A stretch of 64,000 nucleotides of DNA from JAGWBG01 sp034421095. GTDB taxonomy: Bacteria; Chloroflexota; Dehalococcoidia; Lucifugimonadales; JAGWBF01. The stretch spans positions 1-64,000 of the forward strand of contig DAOUKR010000019.1 in NCBI GenBank assembly GCA_034421095.1, written 5' to 3'. The notes under the pieces were generated by a model. That model ran no database searches. It had not been told where the DNA came from and saw nothing but the letters and a program-made list of their open reading frames with translations. Positions 25,932 to 34,592 of the stretch are shown here, piece by piece; positions within the stretch are counted from its first letter, which is position 1; each line of letters opens with the position of its first letter. The position numbers were made by a program, and so were the translations under genes.

Positions 25932-26381
25932 TCAAGCATACTGACCCGCATTAGCGGAGACGGACCGGCATTCTGAGCACACACCCGCCACGGTGAAATT
26001 GTCCAGGTCAGGCTCAAAGCCGAACTCTTCTACAAGTCTGGAGCGGAACTCATCGAGGTAGCTGGGGCTAAGGTTGAATGCTTTCCCACAAGCTTGGCAG
26101 ACCATGTGATGATGGCGGGCGTTGGGGTCGGTCAACTCATAATGCAGCCGGTCGCCCATTCCCACCTCGGTGACCAGGCGGAGCTTCTTGAACAGGTGGA
26201 GGGTGCGGTAGACAGTGGCGATGTCCATGTAAGGATAGGCCTCCTTGGCCCGACGGTAGACCTCGTCCACATTCATGTGTCCCTCACCCTCTGCTATTGC
26301 AGAAAGGATAATCAACCGTTGGGGCGTGAGCCGCAGCCCTTGAGACCTTACCACGTCGAGAATATCGTTGTAGGTGCTCAT
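25932..26381 (-). CDS. Fur-family metalloregulator (Fur/PerR/Zur)
   Basis: About 149 aa. N-terminal winged helix (GLRLTPQRLIILSAIAEGEGHMNVDEVYRRA ... ATVYRTLHLF) with the recognition helix, then the HHHMVCQACGKAFNL metal region and a CSECRSVSANAG C-terminal CxxC that forms the structural zinc site. Which metal it senses cannot be told from sequence by eye. ATG 26381 has a GAGG six nt upstream; an 11-residue longer frame is unlikely. Iron-storage genes in the window (bfr and ferritin-VIT) are plausible targets, by inference only. Confidence 0.92.
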   Translation of the reverse strand: MSTYNDILDVVRSQGLRLTPQRLIILSAIAEGEGHMNVDEVYRRAKEAYPYMDIATVYRTLHLFKKLRLVTEVGMGDRLHYELTDPNARHHHMVCQACGKAFNLSPSYLDEFRSRLVEEFGFEPDLDNFTVAGVCSECRSVSANAGQYA

Positions 26382-26417
26382 GTAGCCTCGCCAATTGCAA
26401 CCGCCACTCTTCACTAC

Positions 26418-26446
26418 AATCTAGCCCAGTTACCCTTTACTGTCAA
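26418..26446 (-). promoter_or_regulatory. Promoter of the Fur-family gene
   Basis: TTGACA (26446-26441), 17 nt, TAGATT (26423-26418) on the minus strand, about 37 nt before the ATG. Confidence 0.75.
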
Positions 26447-26583
26447 GAATCCCGGCGGGCACTTCTGCAAGGCCGGATGCTTTCCGGTGTTCGGCCAGTG
26501 TAGTATGATTTGGGTTGCAATGCACTTGCTGAAAGGGTAGGTGGACGCTTACCCAATAGCACCAATAAATGAGGAGGCTAGGA

Positions 26584-27363
26584 ATGGACTATGAGACTAT
26601 ACTGCTTGATATAGATGGCCCCATAGCAAACCTGACCATCAACCGTCCGGACGTGCTCAACGCAATCAACCCCAAGATGGCAGAGGAACTTGCCTCTGCC
26701 GTCACCGAGATAGAGAACCGAGAGACGGTGAAAGCTCTGGTTATCAGGGGCGCGGGGAGGTCTTTCTGTGCGGGTGCAGACCTGGGGTCCTTGGGAGATT
26801 CTTTCGACAACTATCCCGCAATGAGAGCTTTCATGGAAGATGTTAATGCCCTATATCTCAGGTTCGAGGACCTGCCTGTGCCCATAATAGCCGTGGTACA
26901 CGGCTATGCCCTGGCCGGAGGGCTGGAGATGATGCTGGCATGTGATATGGTCATCGCTGCGGAAGACGCCCGGATAGGTGACCAGCATATCAACTTCGCA
27001 CTCATGCCCGGAGCAGGCTCATCACAACGCCTGCCCCGAAAGCTGGGCGTCCAGAAAGCTATGGAGCTTCTTCTTACGGGCCGGTGGCTGTCCGGCAAGG
27101 AGGCGGCCGAGTGGGGCCTGGTACTCCGGGCAGCGCCGGCGGACCAGCTGGATGAGGAGTTGGAGAAGCTTCTTTCCGGTCTGCGTGACAAGAGCAGGCC
27201 GGCGTTGGGCTGGATAAAGCGCACTGCCTTGCAAGGTCTGAACATGGCGCTGCGAGACGGGATAGCTCTGGAAATCCGGGCCTTCGCCCAGTACGTCGCA
27301 ACCTCGTCCCATCCCAGAGAGGGAATACAGGCCTTCAAGGAAAAGAGGCAGCCCAGGTTTTAG
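26584..27363 (+). CDS. Enoyl-CoA hydratase/isomerase
   Basis: About 259 aa of the crotonase superfamily. The oxyanion-hole segments are visible: RGAGRSFCAGADLGSLG (about 60-76) and GYALAGGLEMMLACD (about 108-122), followed by IGDQHINFALMPGAGSSQRLPR carrying one acidic residue of the catalytic pair. ATG 26584 has GAGGAGG six nt upstream; an ATG at 26569 overlaps that site. Followed 56 nt later by an SDR gene, a likely pair in acyl-CoA degradation. Confidence 0.92.
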   Translation: MDYETILLDIDGPIANLTINRPDVLNAINPKMAEELASAVTEIENRETVKALVIRGAGRSFCAGADLGSLGDSFDNYPAMRAFMEDVNALYLRFEDLPVPIIAVVHGYALAGGLEMMLACDMVIAAEDARIGDQHINFALMPGAGSSQRLPRKLGVQKAMELLLTGRWLSGKEAAEWGLVLRAAPADQLDEELEKLLSGLRDKSRPALGWIKRTALQGLNMALRDGIALEIRAFAQYVATSSHPREGIQAFKEKRQPRF

Positions 27364-27419
27364 AGGTCGTTGTCGCCCGCATAATCGGACCTGAAACGAA
27401 TCACCATCGGAGGTAGGAC

Positions 27420-28214
27420 ATGGAACTGGGACTCAAGGGTAAGAGCGTCATAGTCACGGGTGGAGGCTCCAATATTGGCAGGGCCATCGTCCACGCCTTC
27501 GCCGCCGAAGGCTGCAACATAGCTATAGCCGACATTGACCAGGCCCAGGGAGAGAGGGTGGCAGCGGAGGCGACGAGCATGGGAACCGGAGCCCGGGTCA
27601 TCGTTATCAAAACGGACGTGTCCGACCACCAGCAGGTTGAGACGATGGTATCCCGTACCATACAGGAGTACGGGGGTGTGGACGTACTGGTGAATAACGT
27701 GGGATGGACGGTAGACAGATTGTTCATGGAGAAACCCCGCGAAGAATGGGAAAGGGAGGTCAGGCTGAACCTCTGGAGTCCGATAAACTGCATCCGTGCT
27801 GTGCTCCCCCACATGATTGAGAAACAAGCAGGCGCCATTGTAAGCATCAGTTCCGACGCGGGTCGCATGGGGGAGTTCCGTGAGGCGGTGTACTCGGCCT
27901 GCAAAGGCGGTGTGATTGCCTTGAGCAAAGCCGTGGCCCGGGAGATGGGTCGCTACGGCATCCGAGTGAACGTGGTATGCCCCGGACTGACCGTGCCCCA
28001 GTCGGATGAAGAGATGGGCCAGGACAGCATGTGGCTCCAGATGAGGGACATATTCACAGACGAGGTGTTGGAGCGAGTGAAGCGGGGCTACGTGCTGCGT
28101 CGCTTGGGGACCGCCGACGAGCTAGCCAAGTCGGTGGTGTTCCTTTCCTCGGATGCGGCGAGCTTCGTAACCGGCCAGACCCTCAGCGTCAGCGGGGGAT
28201 ATACCATGATGTGA
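27420..28214 (+). CDS. SDR-family oxidoreductase
   Basis: 264 aa with the classical short-chain dehydrogenase pattern: TGGGSNIGRAI nucleotide-binding motif (about 14-24), NNVG, catalytic Ser in VSISSDAG, YSACKGG Tyr-Lys pair, and VCPG. ATG 27420 has CGGAGGTAGG upstream. Probably co-transcribed with the enoyl-CoA hydratase and acting on a hydroxyacyl-CoA or a related alcohol. Confidence 0.92.
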   Translation: MELGLKGKSVIVTGGGSNIGRAIVHAFAAEGCNIAIADIDQAQGERVAAEATSMGTGARVIVIKTDVSDHQQVETMVSRTIQEYGGVDVLVNNVGWTVDRLFMEKPREEWEREVRLNLWSPINCIRAVLPHMIEKQAGAIVSISSDAGRMGEFREAVYSACKGGVIALSKAVAREMGRYGIRVNVVCPGLTVPQSDEEMGQDSMWLQMRDIFTDEVLERVKRGYVLRRLGTADELAKSVVFLSSDAASFVTGQTLSVSGGYTMM

Positions 28215-28298
28215 AAATATCAAGCTGATTATGGAAAAGCAGGCTCTATACACAATGAGAAGTCCCTGACAATGACGACACCTATCCATGGCCTGCCT

Positions 28299-29555
28299 TT
28301 AGCCTTTGTCCAGCTCCTTGAAGAACTGGTCCATGGGCTTCACTTCCTGCCCGCCCTGTACCATGTCCCGGACGCTGACCTGCTCCCGCTCCAACTCATC
28401 TTCGCCCACAATAACCACGTAGTGGACACCCAAAGCATTAGCTTGCCTCAGTTGCCCCCTGAGACTCCTTGACCCGCTGCTGAGGATGGCGCGAGCTCCT
28501 GCCTGCCTCATCTTGAAGGCAATATGAATCGCCGCATCCCTGGCCCCTTCTCCGATGCTGGCCACCAGGTATTCGGGCTTGGGCTCCTCGGGGACGTCCA
28601 CCTCCTGCCGCTTGAGGTTGAGGACCAACCGCTCCATGCCCGTCGCAAACCCTATGCCGGGGGTGGGTCTGCCGCCTATCTGCTCGACAAGAGCGTCGTA
28701 GCGGCCACCGCCAAGAATGGTGCTCTGGCCACCTTCCTGAAGTGGCTGAATCTCGAAAACGGTGCGGGTATAGTAGTCCAGACCACGTACGAGGCGGTGG
28801 TCCTCTTTGTAGGGTATTGCCATAAGCGCCAGGTAACGCTGCAATTTATCCCAATGGTCCTGGCAATCGGGACACAGGTGGTCCGCCGAACGGGGCGCAT
28901 CATCCCCCAATGCCTGGCAGGTGGGTTGCTTGCAGTCCAGCAGTCTCAGAGGATTACGCTCCAGCCTCGTGCGGCAATCCGCGCATAGCCGCGAATAATG
29001 GCCGGAGTAGTAGACCTTCAGCTTCTCTACGTAAGCCGGACGACACTGGGCATCGCCGATGCTATTGACCAGCAGAGAAAGCCCCTGCAATTTCAGTGAG
29101 GACATGAGTTGCCAGCCAACTTCTATGACGTTAGCGTCCACTGAGGGATCACTGTCTCCCAGGACCTCGACACCGAATTGATGGTGCTCTCGAAAGCGTC
29201 CGGCCTGGGGCCGCTCATAGCGGAAGACCGGGCAGAAGTAGTAAAGTCGCACCGGCTGGGGGAGGTTGTGCATACCTCGTTCCAGATAAGCACGACATAC
29301 CGGGGCAGTCCCCTCAGGTCGAAGTGTGACGGAGTCCCCGCCCCTGTCCTGAAAAGTGTACATCTCTTTTTCGACGATGTCCGTACCTTCACCCACGGAG
29401 CGGATGAAGAGCCTTGAGTCCTCGAAGACAGGGGTATCCAAGCGCGAGAAGCCATGTCTACGGCAGATGTCCACCGCCTTGGCCTCTATGTAGCGCCAGT
29501 ATTTCTGATCTTCCGGCAGAAGGTCAGCCGTTCCCCTTGGTGCCCTGTACTGCAT
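28299..29555 (-). CDS. hisS: Histidyl-tRNA synthetase
   Basis: About 418 aa, class II aminoacyl-tRNA synthetase. GTADLLPEDQKYWRYIE at the start, motif 2 TLRPEGTAPVCRAYLE, GRFREHHQFGVEVLG, the histidine-binding LVRGLDYYTRTVFE segment and motif 3 TPGIGFATGMERLVL are present, with a C-terminal anticodon-binding domain (about 325-418). ATG 29555 (MQYRAPRG) has GGAG nine nt upstream; five extra residues at 29570 are less likely. Two CxxC pairs (about 186-220) in an insertion resemble a zinc ribbon. Confidence 0.96.
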   Translation of the reverse strand: MQYRAPRGTADLLPEDQKYWRYIEAKAVDICRRHGFSRLDTPVFEDSRLFIRSVGEGTDIVEKEMYTFQDRGGDSVTLRPEGTAPVCRAYLERGMHNLPQPVRLYYFCPVFRYERPQAGRFREHHQFGVEVLGDSDPSVDANVIEVGWQLMSSLKLQGLSLLVNSIGDAQCRPAYVEKLKVYYSGHYSRLCADCRTRLERNPLRLLDCKQPTCQALGDDAPRSADHLCPDCQDHWDKLQRYLALMAIPYKEDHRLVRGLDYYTRTVFEIQPLQEGGQSTILGGGRYDALVEQIGGRPTPGIGFATGMERLVLNLKRQEVDVPEEPKPEYLVASIGEGARDAAIHIAFKMRQAGARAILSSGSRSLRGQLRQANALGVHYVVIVGEDELEREQVSVRDMVQGGQEVKPMDQFFKELDKG

Positions 29556-29628
29556 AGGAATTCTCCACATGGTAGGATACAGTAGCAGCTAGGCTGATGT
29601 AAAGCGGGCCAGGCAGAGGGAGACAGAC

Positions 29629-30612
29629 GTGCTAATGAGAACGATGATTGGCATTACAGTCCTGGTACAAGTGGTTCTACTGATGTCATTTGGGTGCGGC
29701 CCGAAGCCTCCGGGTATGCCCCTGTTGGACGCCATAGACCAGGACAATGCGGACGTGGTGCAGGACCACATGGATTTCGGGACGGACCCCAACAAGACGT
29801 TCATCCCGCCTGGAATCCCATTCGCCGGGGCATCAGCACTGCACCTGGCAGTCCTCAAGGACAACCGGGAGATTGCAAAGATTCTCCTGGACAACGGCGC
29901 GGACATAAACATAATGGCAGAGGACACGTTTCAGGGGACGCCCCTCGAGTGGGCGGCCTTCTTCGGCATCAGGGATATGGCCGTGTTTCTGGTAGAGTCG
30001 GGGGCGGACCTGAATGCCAAGAACGCCTTCGGGACTACGCCCTTGGACGCCACTGTTTCCGACAACACGTTCGTATCCAGGGATGACCTGGAGGAGTTTA
30101 ACGATAACAGGGCCTTCATCAGGGAGTATCTGATCGCAAAGGGCGGCAAGTCCAGTTTGCCGGCCATGTCCCTGTTGGACGCCATAGACCAGGACGACGC
30201 GGACGTGGTGCGGGACCACATGGATTTTGGAACGGACCCCGACAAGACGTTCATTCCTCCTGGAATCCCATTCGCCGGGGCATCAGCACTGCACCTGGCA
30301 GTCCTCAAGGACAACCAGGAGATTGCAAAGATTCTCCTGGACAACGGCGCAGACATAAACATAAGGGCAAAAGATGCGTTTCAGGGGACGCCCCTGGAGT
30401 GGGCCGCGTTCTTTGGTATCAGGGATATGGCCATGTTCCTGGTCGAGTCGGGGGCGGACCTGAACGCCAAGAACGCCTTCGGGACTACGCCCCTGGACGC
30501 CACCGTTTCCGACAACACATTCATATCCAGGGATGACCTGGAGGAGTTCAACGAAAACAGGGCCTTCATCAGGGAGTATCTGAGCGCAAGAGGTGGCAAG
30601 TCCGGTCAATGA
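29629..30612 (+). CDS. Ankyrin-repeat lipoprotein with a 150-residue internal duplication
   Basis: 327 aa. A signal peptide with lipobox (LLMSFGC, Cys 23) targets it to the outside of the cytoplasmic membrane. The rest is two almost identical 150-residue halves (starting at residues 30 and 180), each with ankyrin-like helices: GASALHLAVLKDN-EIAKILLDNGADIN, TPLEWAAFFGIRDMA-FLVESGADLNAKNAFGTTPLDA. At DNA level the units start at 29716 and 30166, exactly 450 bp apart, with few differences. GTG 29629 has GAGGGAG about 8 nt upstream. It should bind other proteins; partner unknown. Confidence 0.85.
   Translation: MLMRTMIGITVLVQVVLLMSFGCGPKPPGMPLLDAIDQDNADVVQDHMDFGTDPNKTFIPPGIPFAGASALHLAVLKDNREIAKILLDNGADINIMAEDTFQGTPLEWAAFFGIRDMAVFLVESGADLNAKNAFGTTPLDATVSDNTFVSRDDLEEFNDNRAFIREYLIAKGGKSSLPAMSLLDAIDQDDADVVRDHMDFGTDPDKTFIPPGIPFAGASALHLAVLKDNQEIAKILLDNGADINIRAKDAFQGTPLEWAAFFGIRDMAMFLVESGADLNAKNAFGTTPLDATVSDNTFISRDDLEEFNENRAFIREYLSARGGKSGQ
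29716..30609 (+). repeat. Tandem duplication of a 450-bp coding unit
   Basis: Unit 1 (29716-30165) and unit 2 (30166-30609) encode the two halves of the ankyrin lipoprotein in the same frame. Long stretches are identical or differ by single, mostly synonymous bases, which points to a recent duplication or ongoing gene conversion. Confidence 0.9.
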
Positions 30613-30646
30613 CTACTGACCGACGCGGCCGGAACAAGATGCATAT

Positions 30647-31891
30647 ATGAGTTCAACGGACGGGACGCAGGTACAGAGATACCACGGGCTTGATGGTCTC
30701 AGAGGGTTCGCCATGCTGCTGGGTATTGTCCTGCATGCGTCGTTGCCCTACTTCTCACGTATAGCCGGATTCGAGCATTCTTGGCCCGCGGACGACGACC
30801 AGTCCGTTCTGCTGTTTCTGGTGTTCGACTTCATCCATACGTGGCGAATGCCAACCTTCTTTCTGTTGTCCGGGTTCTTCGCCCACCTGGTGTTGGACCG
30901 CCGTTCCACGTCGGGTTTCATTCTTGACAGGCTGAAGAGAATTGCCCTGCCCCTTGTATTATTCGGGGCGGTGATGGCGGTAATCATCCCGCCAATATGG
31001 GTCTATGGGTGGTACGGCAACATATCTCCCGACGTATTCCGGGACGCACTGAAGGAGAGGCAGGACCTTGATTCCAGCGGTGAGCTGGTAGCCCACCTAT
31101 GGTTCCTCTATTACCTGTTGCTGATGTACGCTGCGCTGATACTCCTCAGGTCGTTGGGCGGACTGTGGAAGGCACGGACGGGTATCCGCTTTGCGTCCCC
31201 GCTTCCTCTGGGCAAGTACCTCGGGAACGCCGTCTACATGCGTATACCACTGCTACTGATGCTGGGAGCGGTGCTGCTCCTCTTACTCCGGGAAGGCAAC
31301 GAATCAAAACCCGTCTGGCCGCTGAACGTTCCGGACGTGCTATACAGTATGCTGTTCTTCTTCTACGGTTACGGACTCTACGCCCAACGGGAGCTTATTG
31401 ACAGGTTCAGGGGGACAGCAACCCTGGTCATGCTGTGGGCGCTTGCCGTTGCCGTTTTCTTTGTCCACCTGGTACTGATTGGAACTATAGACGAGATGTC
31501 GAAGCAGGGCGGAGATGAGGAGACCATTGAGTTCCTTGAGTTGGTCGGCGTGGTCTTCTACGGGGCCTCGGCGGTACTGTTCAGCGTAGGTCTGGTCGGG
31601 GCCTTTGAGGGGTTTCTGAGGTCACCGCGCCCCTGGGTCCGATGGCTTGCGGACTCATCGTACTGGATATACATTATCCACCTCCCTGTGGTGGTTTTCC
31701 TGACCTTCTATCTCGCCCACTTGGACAGGCAGGGCTGGCTGAAGTACCTGACGGGCTTCAGCTGGAGTGCAGAGTTGAAGTTTCTGGTGGCGTGTGTCGC
31801 GACCGGGGCCTTGGGGATTGTGACGTACAGGTACCTGGTCAGGTACACGCCCCTTGGAACACTGCTGAACGGGAAGAGGGTCAGGCCTTAG
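30647..31891 (+). CDS. Membrane acyltransferase, family 3 (OafA/MdoC type)
   Basis: 414 aa with about ten hydrophobic segments. The N-terminal GLDGLRGFAMLLGIVLHASLPYFS motif with its His, and RMPTFFLLSGFFAHLVLDRR, are diagnostic of acyltransferase family 3, which O-acylates glycans or lipids at the membrane. Segments such as WFLYYLLLMYA and SSYWIYIIHLPVVVFL also match. Starts 34 nt after the ankyrin gene on the same strand and ends seven nt from the convergent DUF192 gene. Target molecule unknown. Confidence 0.88.
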   Translation: MSSTDGTQVQRYHGLDGLRGFAMLLGIVLHASLPYFSRIAGFEHSWPADDDQSVLLFLVFDFIHTWRMPTFFLLSGFFAHLVLDRRSTSGFILDRLKRIALPLVLFGAVMAVIIPPIWVYGWYGNISPDVFRDALKERQDLDSSGELVAHLWFLYYLLLMYAALILLRSLGGLWKARTGIRFASPLPLGKYLGNAVYMRIPLLLMLGAVLLLLLREGNESKPVWPLNVPDVLYSMLFFFYGYGLYAQRELIDRFRGTATLVMLWALAVAVFFVHLVLIGTIDEMSKQGGDEETIEFLELVGVVFYGASAVLFSVGLVGAFEGFLRSPRPWVRWLADSSYWIYIIHLPVVVFLTFYLAHLDRQGWLKYLTGFSWSAELKFLVACVATGALGIVTYRYLVRYTPLGTLLNGKRVRP

Positions 31892-31898
31892 TCCAGCC

Positions 31899-32777
31899 CT
31901 AGCAGCCAAATTGCCCGGCAAGGTCGCCGGTGAACTGTACGCTGGTGCCGACCATGATGCCCTTGGCAGCCGCCTCTCCGGCATTGATTTCCAGAACGTA
32001 TTGCACGGGCACTGCTGGGGAGTACCGGGGCAGCTGGCTCGTGGTCTGGCCCGGCTCCGGTGGCGGTACGTTCAGGCTCGCATCGGCTACGGTGCAGTCC
32101 GCGCTAATCCACAGTATATCCAATGGGAAGTGCATGTTCCTCATCCAGAAGCTGTAACGGTTCTGCTGCCGGTAAACGAACAACATCCCGGTGTCAGGGG
32201 CAAGGTAAGGACGGTCCGACAGGCCTTGTGCCCGCTCCTCAGGGGTTAAGGCCAACTCAACGGCAAACTCCGTGGTGCCTATTCGGACCACTGGCCCGCT
32301 TTCACGTGGGCCCTCTTCGGTGGGTTCCTGCGGCTCAGATGGCTCCGGAGTGAGCGTGGGCTGGAGGAGTGGTCCGGCTTCAGTCGCCGGCACGGTCGTA
32401 GCACTTGGCGTGGGGTCCGGGGCTGTCACAGTCTCAAGGGCGGCAGTCACAGTTGGCCCGTAGGCTTCCGGGGTTTCCGGGATGGATGTGGCCTGGGACA
32501 ATTCGGCTTTTGCGGTCGGCGCTACCGTGACACTCCGCGCCGAGTCGGAATCAGCAGGGGTTTCAAGGGTGGCGGTCACCGGCGGCTCGTAGGCTTCGGG
32601 GGTTTCCGGGATGGTCGTGGCCTGGGGCAACTCGGGTTTTGTAGTCGGTGCGACTGTAGCACCCCGCGTGGCGTCGGGGGTCTTCGGGGTTTCAAGAGTG
32701 GTGTCAGGCGGAGCGGTCGCTGCTCCCACGCAAGCCAAGCTCACAGCCCACAGCAATAGGACTACAAGCCACTTCAT
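31899..32777 (-). CDS. DUF192 lipoprotein with repetitive Thr/Pro linker
   Basis: About 292 aa from ATG 32777 (a 14-residue longer frame from 32819 would bury the signal peptide). Signal peptide MKWLVVLLLWAVSLAC with a lipobox-like Cys; then a low-complexity linker (about 20-160) built from roughly three 44-residue units of the form TLETP...TVAPT-K-EL-QAT-IPETPEAY; then a DUF192 domain: EFAVELALTPEERAQGLSDR, GMLFVY, YSFWMRNMHFPLDILWIS, VQYVLEINAGEAAAKGI. DUF192 has no firm biochemical function. The linker would hold the domain away from the membrane. Confidence 0.85.
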   Translation of the reverse strand: MKWLVVLLLWAVSLACVGAATAPPDTTLETPKTPDATRGATVAPTTKPELPQATTIPETPEAYEPPVTATLETPADSDSARSVTVAPTAKAELSQATSIPETPEAYGPTVTAALETVTAPDPTPSATTVPATEAGPLLQPTLTPEPSEPQEPTEEGPRESGPVVRIGTTEFAVELALTPEERAQGLSDRPYLAPDTGMLFVYRQQNRYSFWMRNMHFPLDILWISADCTVADASLNVPPPEPGQTTSQLPRYSPAVPVQYVLEINAGEAAAKGIMVGTSVQFTGDLAGQFGC

Positions 32778-32888
32778 GGGCTGGGACCCGGCCCGGTGAA
32801 GTTGAGTAGAATCCGGCATTCGTCAGAGGTTCGCTGTGGGAAGGTGTACATAGCTGTGGGTGTTGTCGGCAAACCAAGCCACCACCAG

Positions 32889-33221
32889 TTAGTCTCGCAT
32901 GAATGGTCTGGCAACAAGGCATAAGAAGCCTGTCAGAAAACGTTGCCACATCTTCGGGTAGTAGTAACAAAAGTCCCGCATATCATCCCGAACTGCAATG
33001 AAGTATAAATCTGGTTCGGGACGACTAGAAACCCTTATGAAGAACTCAGGATTCGCCCACCTATTGCCGGCCTCATAAAATTGCAGGAACCTAGAGGCGA
33101 CGGAGGTTCCCAAGAGGTTGTCCACATCCTCTGGGCTGAATGGCTGAGCAAGAACCCCAGCATCCGTTGCCTCCTTAATCCGAGCTACAGCCCTGCGCTC
33201 AGCCATACTTACCCATAACAT
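32889..33221 (-). CDS. Small hypothetical protein
   Basis: 110 aa, not recognised. ATG 33221 has AGGAGA six to seven nt upstream, which supports a real gene. The chain is polar and aromatic-rich in its second half (YFIAVRDDMRDFCYYYPKMWQRFLTGFLCLVARPF), with one possible hydrophobic stretch near the C-terminus. It heads a run of short minus-strand genes in an accessory segment. Confidence 0.5.
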   Translation of the reverse strand: MLWVSMAERRAVARIKEATDAGVLAQPFSPEDVDNLLGTSVASRFLQFYEAGNRWANPEFFIRVSSRPEPDLYFIAVRDDMRDFCYYYPKMWQRFLTGFLCLVARPFMRD

Positions 33222-33260
33222 GATCAGTCTCCTATTCCTATAGTTGCCTAAATAACCCCA

Positions 33261-33464
33261 CTATTGCCCCTCCGAAGCCAGCGATATTTTCTCGCTGTGG
33301 CGATTGGGAGCCATTTCCCATCCGAGACCCATAAACCCGCCCATTACTCCGCCAATAATCGCCCCTGCTATGACCCCGTGCATTACCGCCGCACCAACGG
33401 CCCATGCCCAGGAAATACTTGCTAGCAAAAACATACCACCCACTACTAGCAAACCGCCTAACAT
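33261..33464 (-). CDS. Small glycine-rich membrane protein
   Basis: 67 aa. Two hydrophobic segments (GGLLVVGGMFLLASISWAWA and VIAGAIIGGVMGGFMGLGW) with small-xxx-small glycine spacing suggest a membrane hairpin, followed by a polar tail. ATG 33464 has GGAGGGGG about 7-10 nt upstream. Family not recognised. Confidence 0.5.
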   Translation of the reverse strand: MLGGLLVVGGMFLLASISWAWAVGAAVMHGVIAGAIIGGVMGGFMGLGWEMAPNRHSEKISLASEGQ

Positions 33465-33492
33465 ATCTTATTCCCCCTCCATCGCCTGAAGG

Positions 33493-33771
33493 TCATCTGA
33501 GCATTCTTCCGTATGTAACAAGTGATGCAGCCACTTCCTTACATTCCCCACATGCGCTTGTATCCCAAGATGCACAAAAAATCTCTGCGTCCCTGGTAAA
33601 ACCATTAGGCCGTTCTTCGAACATCGCTTCCCTAAGAGCATATCCTGCTCTCCCGCACAAGGTGGTTACGCCCCATCCCCAGGGATGTGAATCATGCACT
33701 ACCACAATAAAGTGGAGTTTTGTACGATCGGCACTTCCTCTATCGCTGCTAGGCCAAAATAGCTGGGTCAC
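33493..33771 (-). CDS. Small hypothetical protein with CxxC
   Basis: 92 aa from GTG 33771, which has CGGAGGA seven nt upstream. Contains CGRAGY and a CASWDTSACGEC cluster that could bind a metal or form disulfides. No family recognised, but the good ribosome site and lack of an overlapping gene argue that it is real. Confidence 0.45.
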   Translation of the reverse strand: MTQLFWPSSDRGSADRTKLHFIVVVHDSHPWGWGVTTLCGRAGYALREAMFEERPNGFTRDAEIFCASWDTSACGECKEVAASLVTYGRMLR

Positions 33772-33829
33772 GATTGTTCCTCCGTTCTCACTCCCCCTCC
33801 ATCTCCGGGGCGAAGGTCTCAGCTGCCTG

Positions 33830-33946
33830 CTACTGCCACCCCAACAGCGCGTGGTCGTAGATGTCCGTGGTGATGCCAGCGTTGGAGCGGCCCAGCTTCT
33901 TGCTCACCATCGCAATACTCTCCCCAGTCTGTAGCATCATCGAGGT
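33830..33946 (-). pseudogene. C-terminal remnant of a tyrosine recombinase (integrase)
   Basis: On the minus strand, starting at about 33946 and ending at TAG 33832-33830, the translation reads HTSMMLQTGESIAMVSKKLG then RSNAGITTDIYDHALLGWQ. This matches the end of phage-type integrases (box II RHTHASLLLQAG, RLGHSSIAIT, DTYSHVL), including the nucleophile Tyr. The catalytic His of LGH is Arg, and nothing of the gene remains upstream because the frame runs into the Thr-Pro tail of a lipoprotein gene. It is a decayed fragment marking a former integration event. Confidence 0.65.
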
Positions 33947-34371
33947 GTGGGAGTGGGGACGGGAGTAGGCGTGGCTGACGACGTATACTGCTCGCAGTAG
34001 CCTTTGACCATTGGCCCTGCGTACTCCGACAATGCCAAACCCATCGCCTCACGTATTGCCATTGGTAATTCCCCATGCCTGACCGTGTAAACGTCGTCAG
34101 GGATGCTCTCAAAGTCCCATCCCGCCTCCTTCCAGTCCTGGCAAATTGCTTGGCGGTCATCGGCGGTCAAGGGGCGTCCCAAATCGTCGCCGTATACTGA
34201 GAGGTTCAGGTCTAGGGCCGCCTCAATCGCCATCACCTGGTCAGTTGTAAACTCGTATGACGGGGTCGGTGTGGGCGCCGGCGGGTCAGTGACCTTGTCT
34301 GGGGAGTCGGTGGTGCAGGCGGCCAAGACCAACACCATTAGGGCTATCAACGTGATGATGATAAGTCTGAT
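33937..34371 (-). CDS. Small lipoprotein of unknown function
   Basis: About 137-144 aa. Lipobox LVLAAC, Thr/Pro-rich stretches at both ends, and a middle domain (FTTDQVMAIEAALDLNLSVYGDD ... YCEQYTSSA) with Cys residues, family not recognised. The first standard start is TTG 34350, but no ribosome site precedes it. A strong AAGGAGG (34387-34381) lies nine nt before ATC 34371, from which the frame reads KIRLIIITLIALMVLVLAAC after the first two codons, a perfect signal peptide with basic n-region. A non-canonical ATC start is therefore proposed. Its 3' end overlaps the integrase remnant. Confidence 0.5.
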   Translation of the reverse strand: MRLIIITLIALMVLVLAACTTDSPDKVTDPPAPTPTPSYEFTTDQVMAIEAALDLNLSVYGDDLGRPLTADDRQAICQDWKEAGWDFESIPDDVYTVRHGELPMAIREAMGLALSEYAGPMVKGYCEQYTSSATPTPVPTPTPR

Positions 34372-34592
34372 TTTTCAGAGCCTCCTTCTATGTCCAGAAA
34401 CGGACGATGGTCACCACCACTCCCAGGCTGACAATTTGGAGTTCTGCCGGGGCTCACCGTACTCAGCATCCATTGGGTTAGATGGGTTCAACTTAGCAAT
34501 GTCGGCAAAAGGGCCAGGATCGGGGAGTGGCAGGTACGAAACGAGGGCTGGAGTCGGAAGCCGGCATTCAGCCCCAGATTCCCACTGGGTCC

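Noticed and set aside
33404..33934. 176-codon plus-strand frame
   Set aside because: It runs opposite two small minus-strand genes with good ribosome sites and the integrase remnant; composition is not protein-like.
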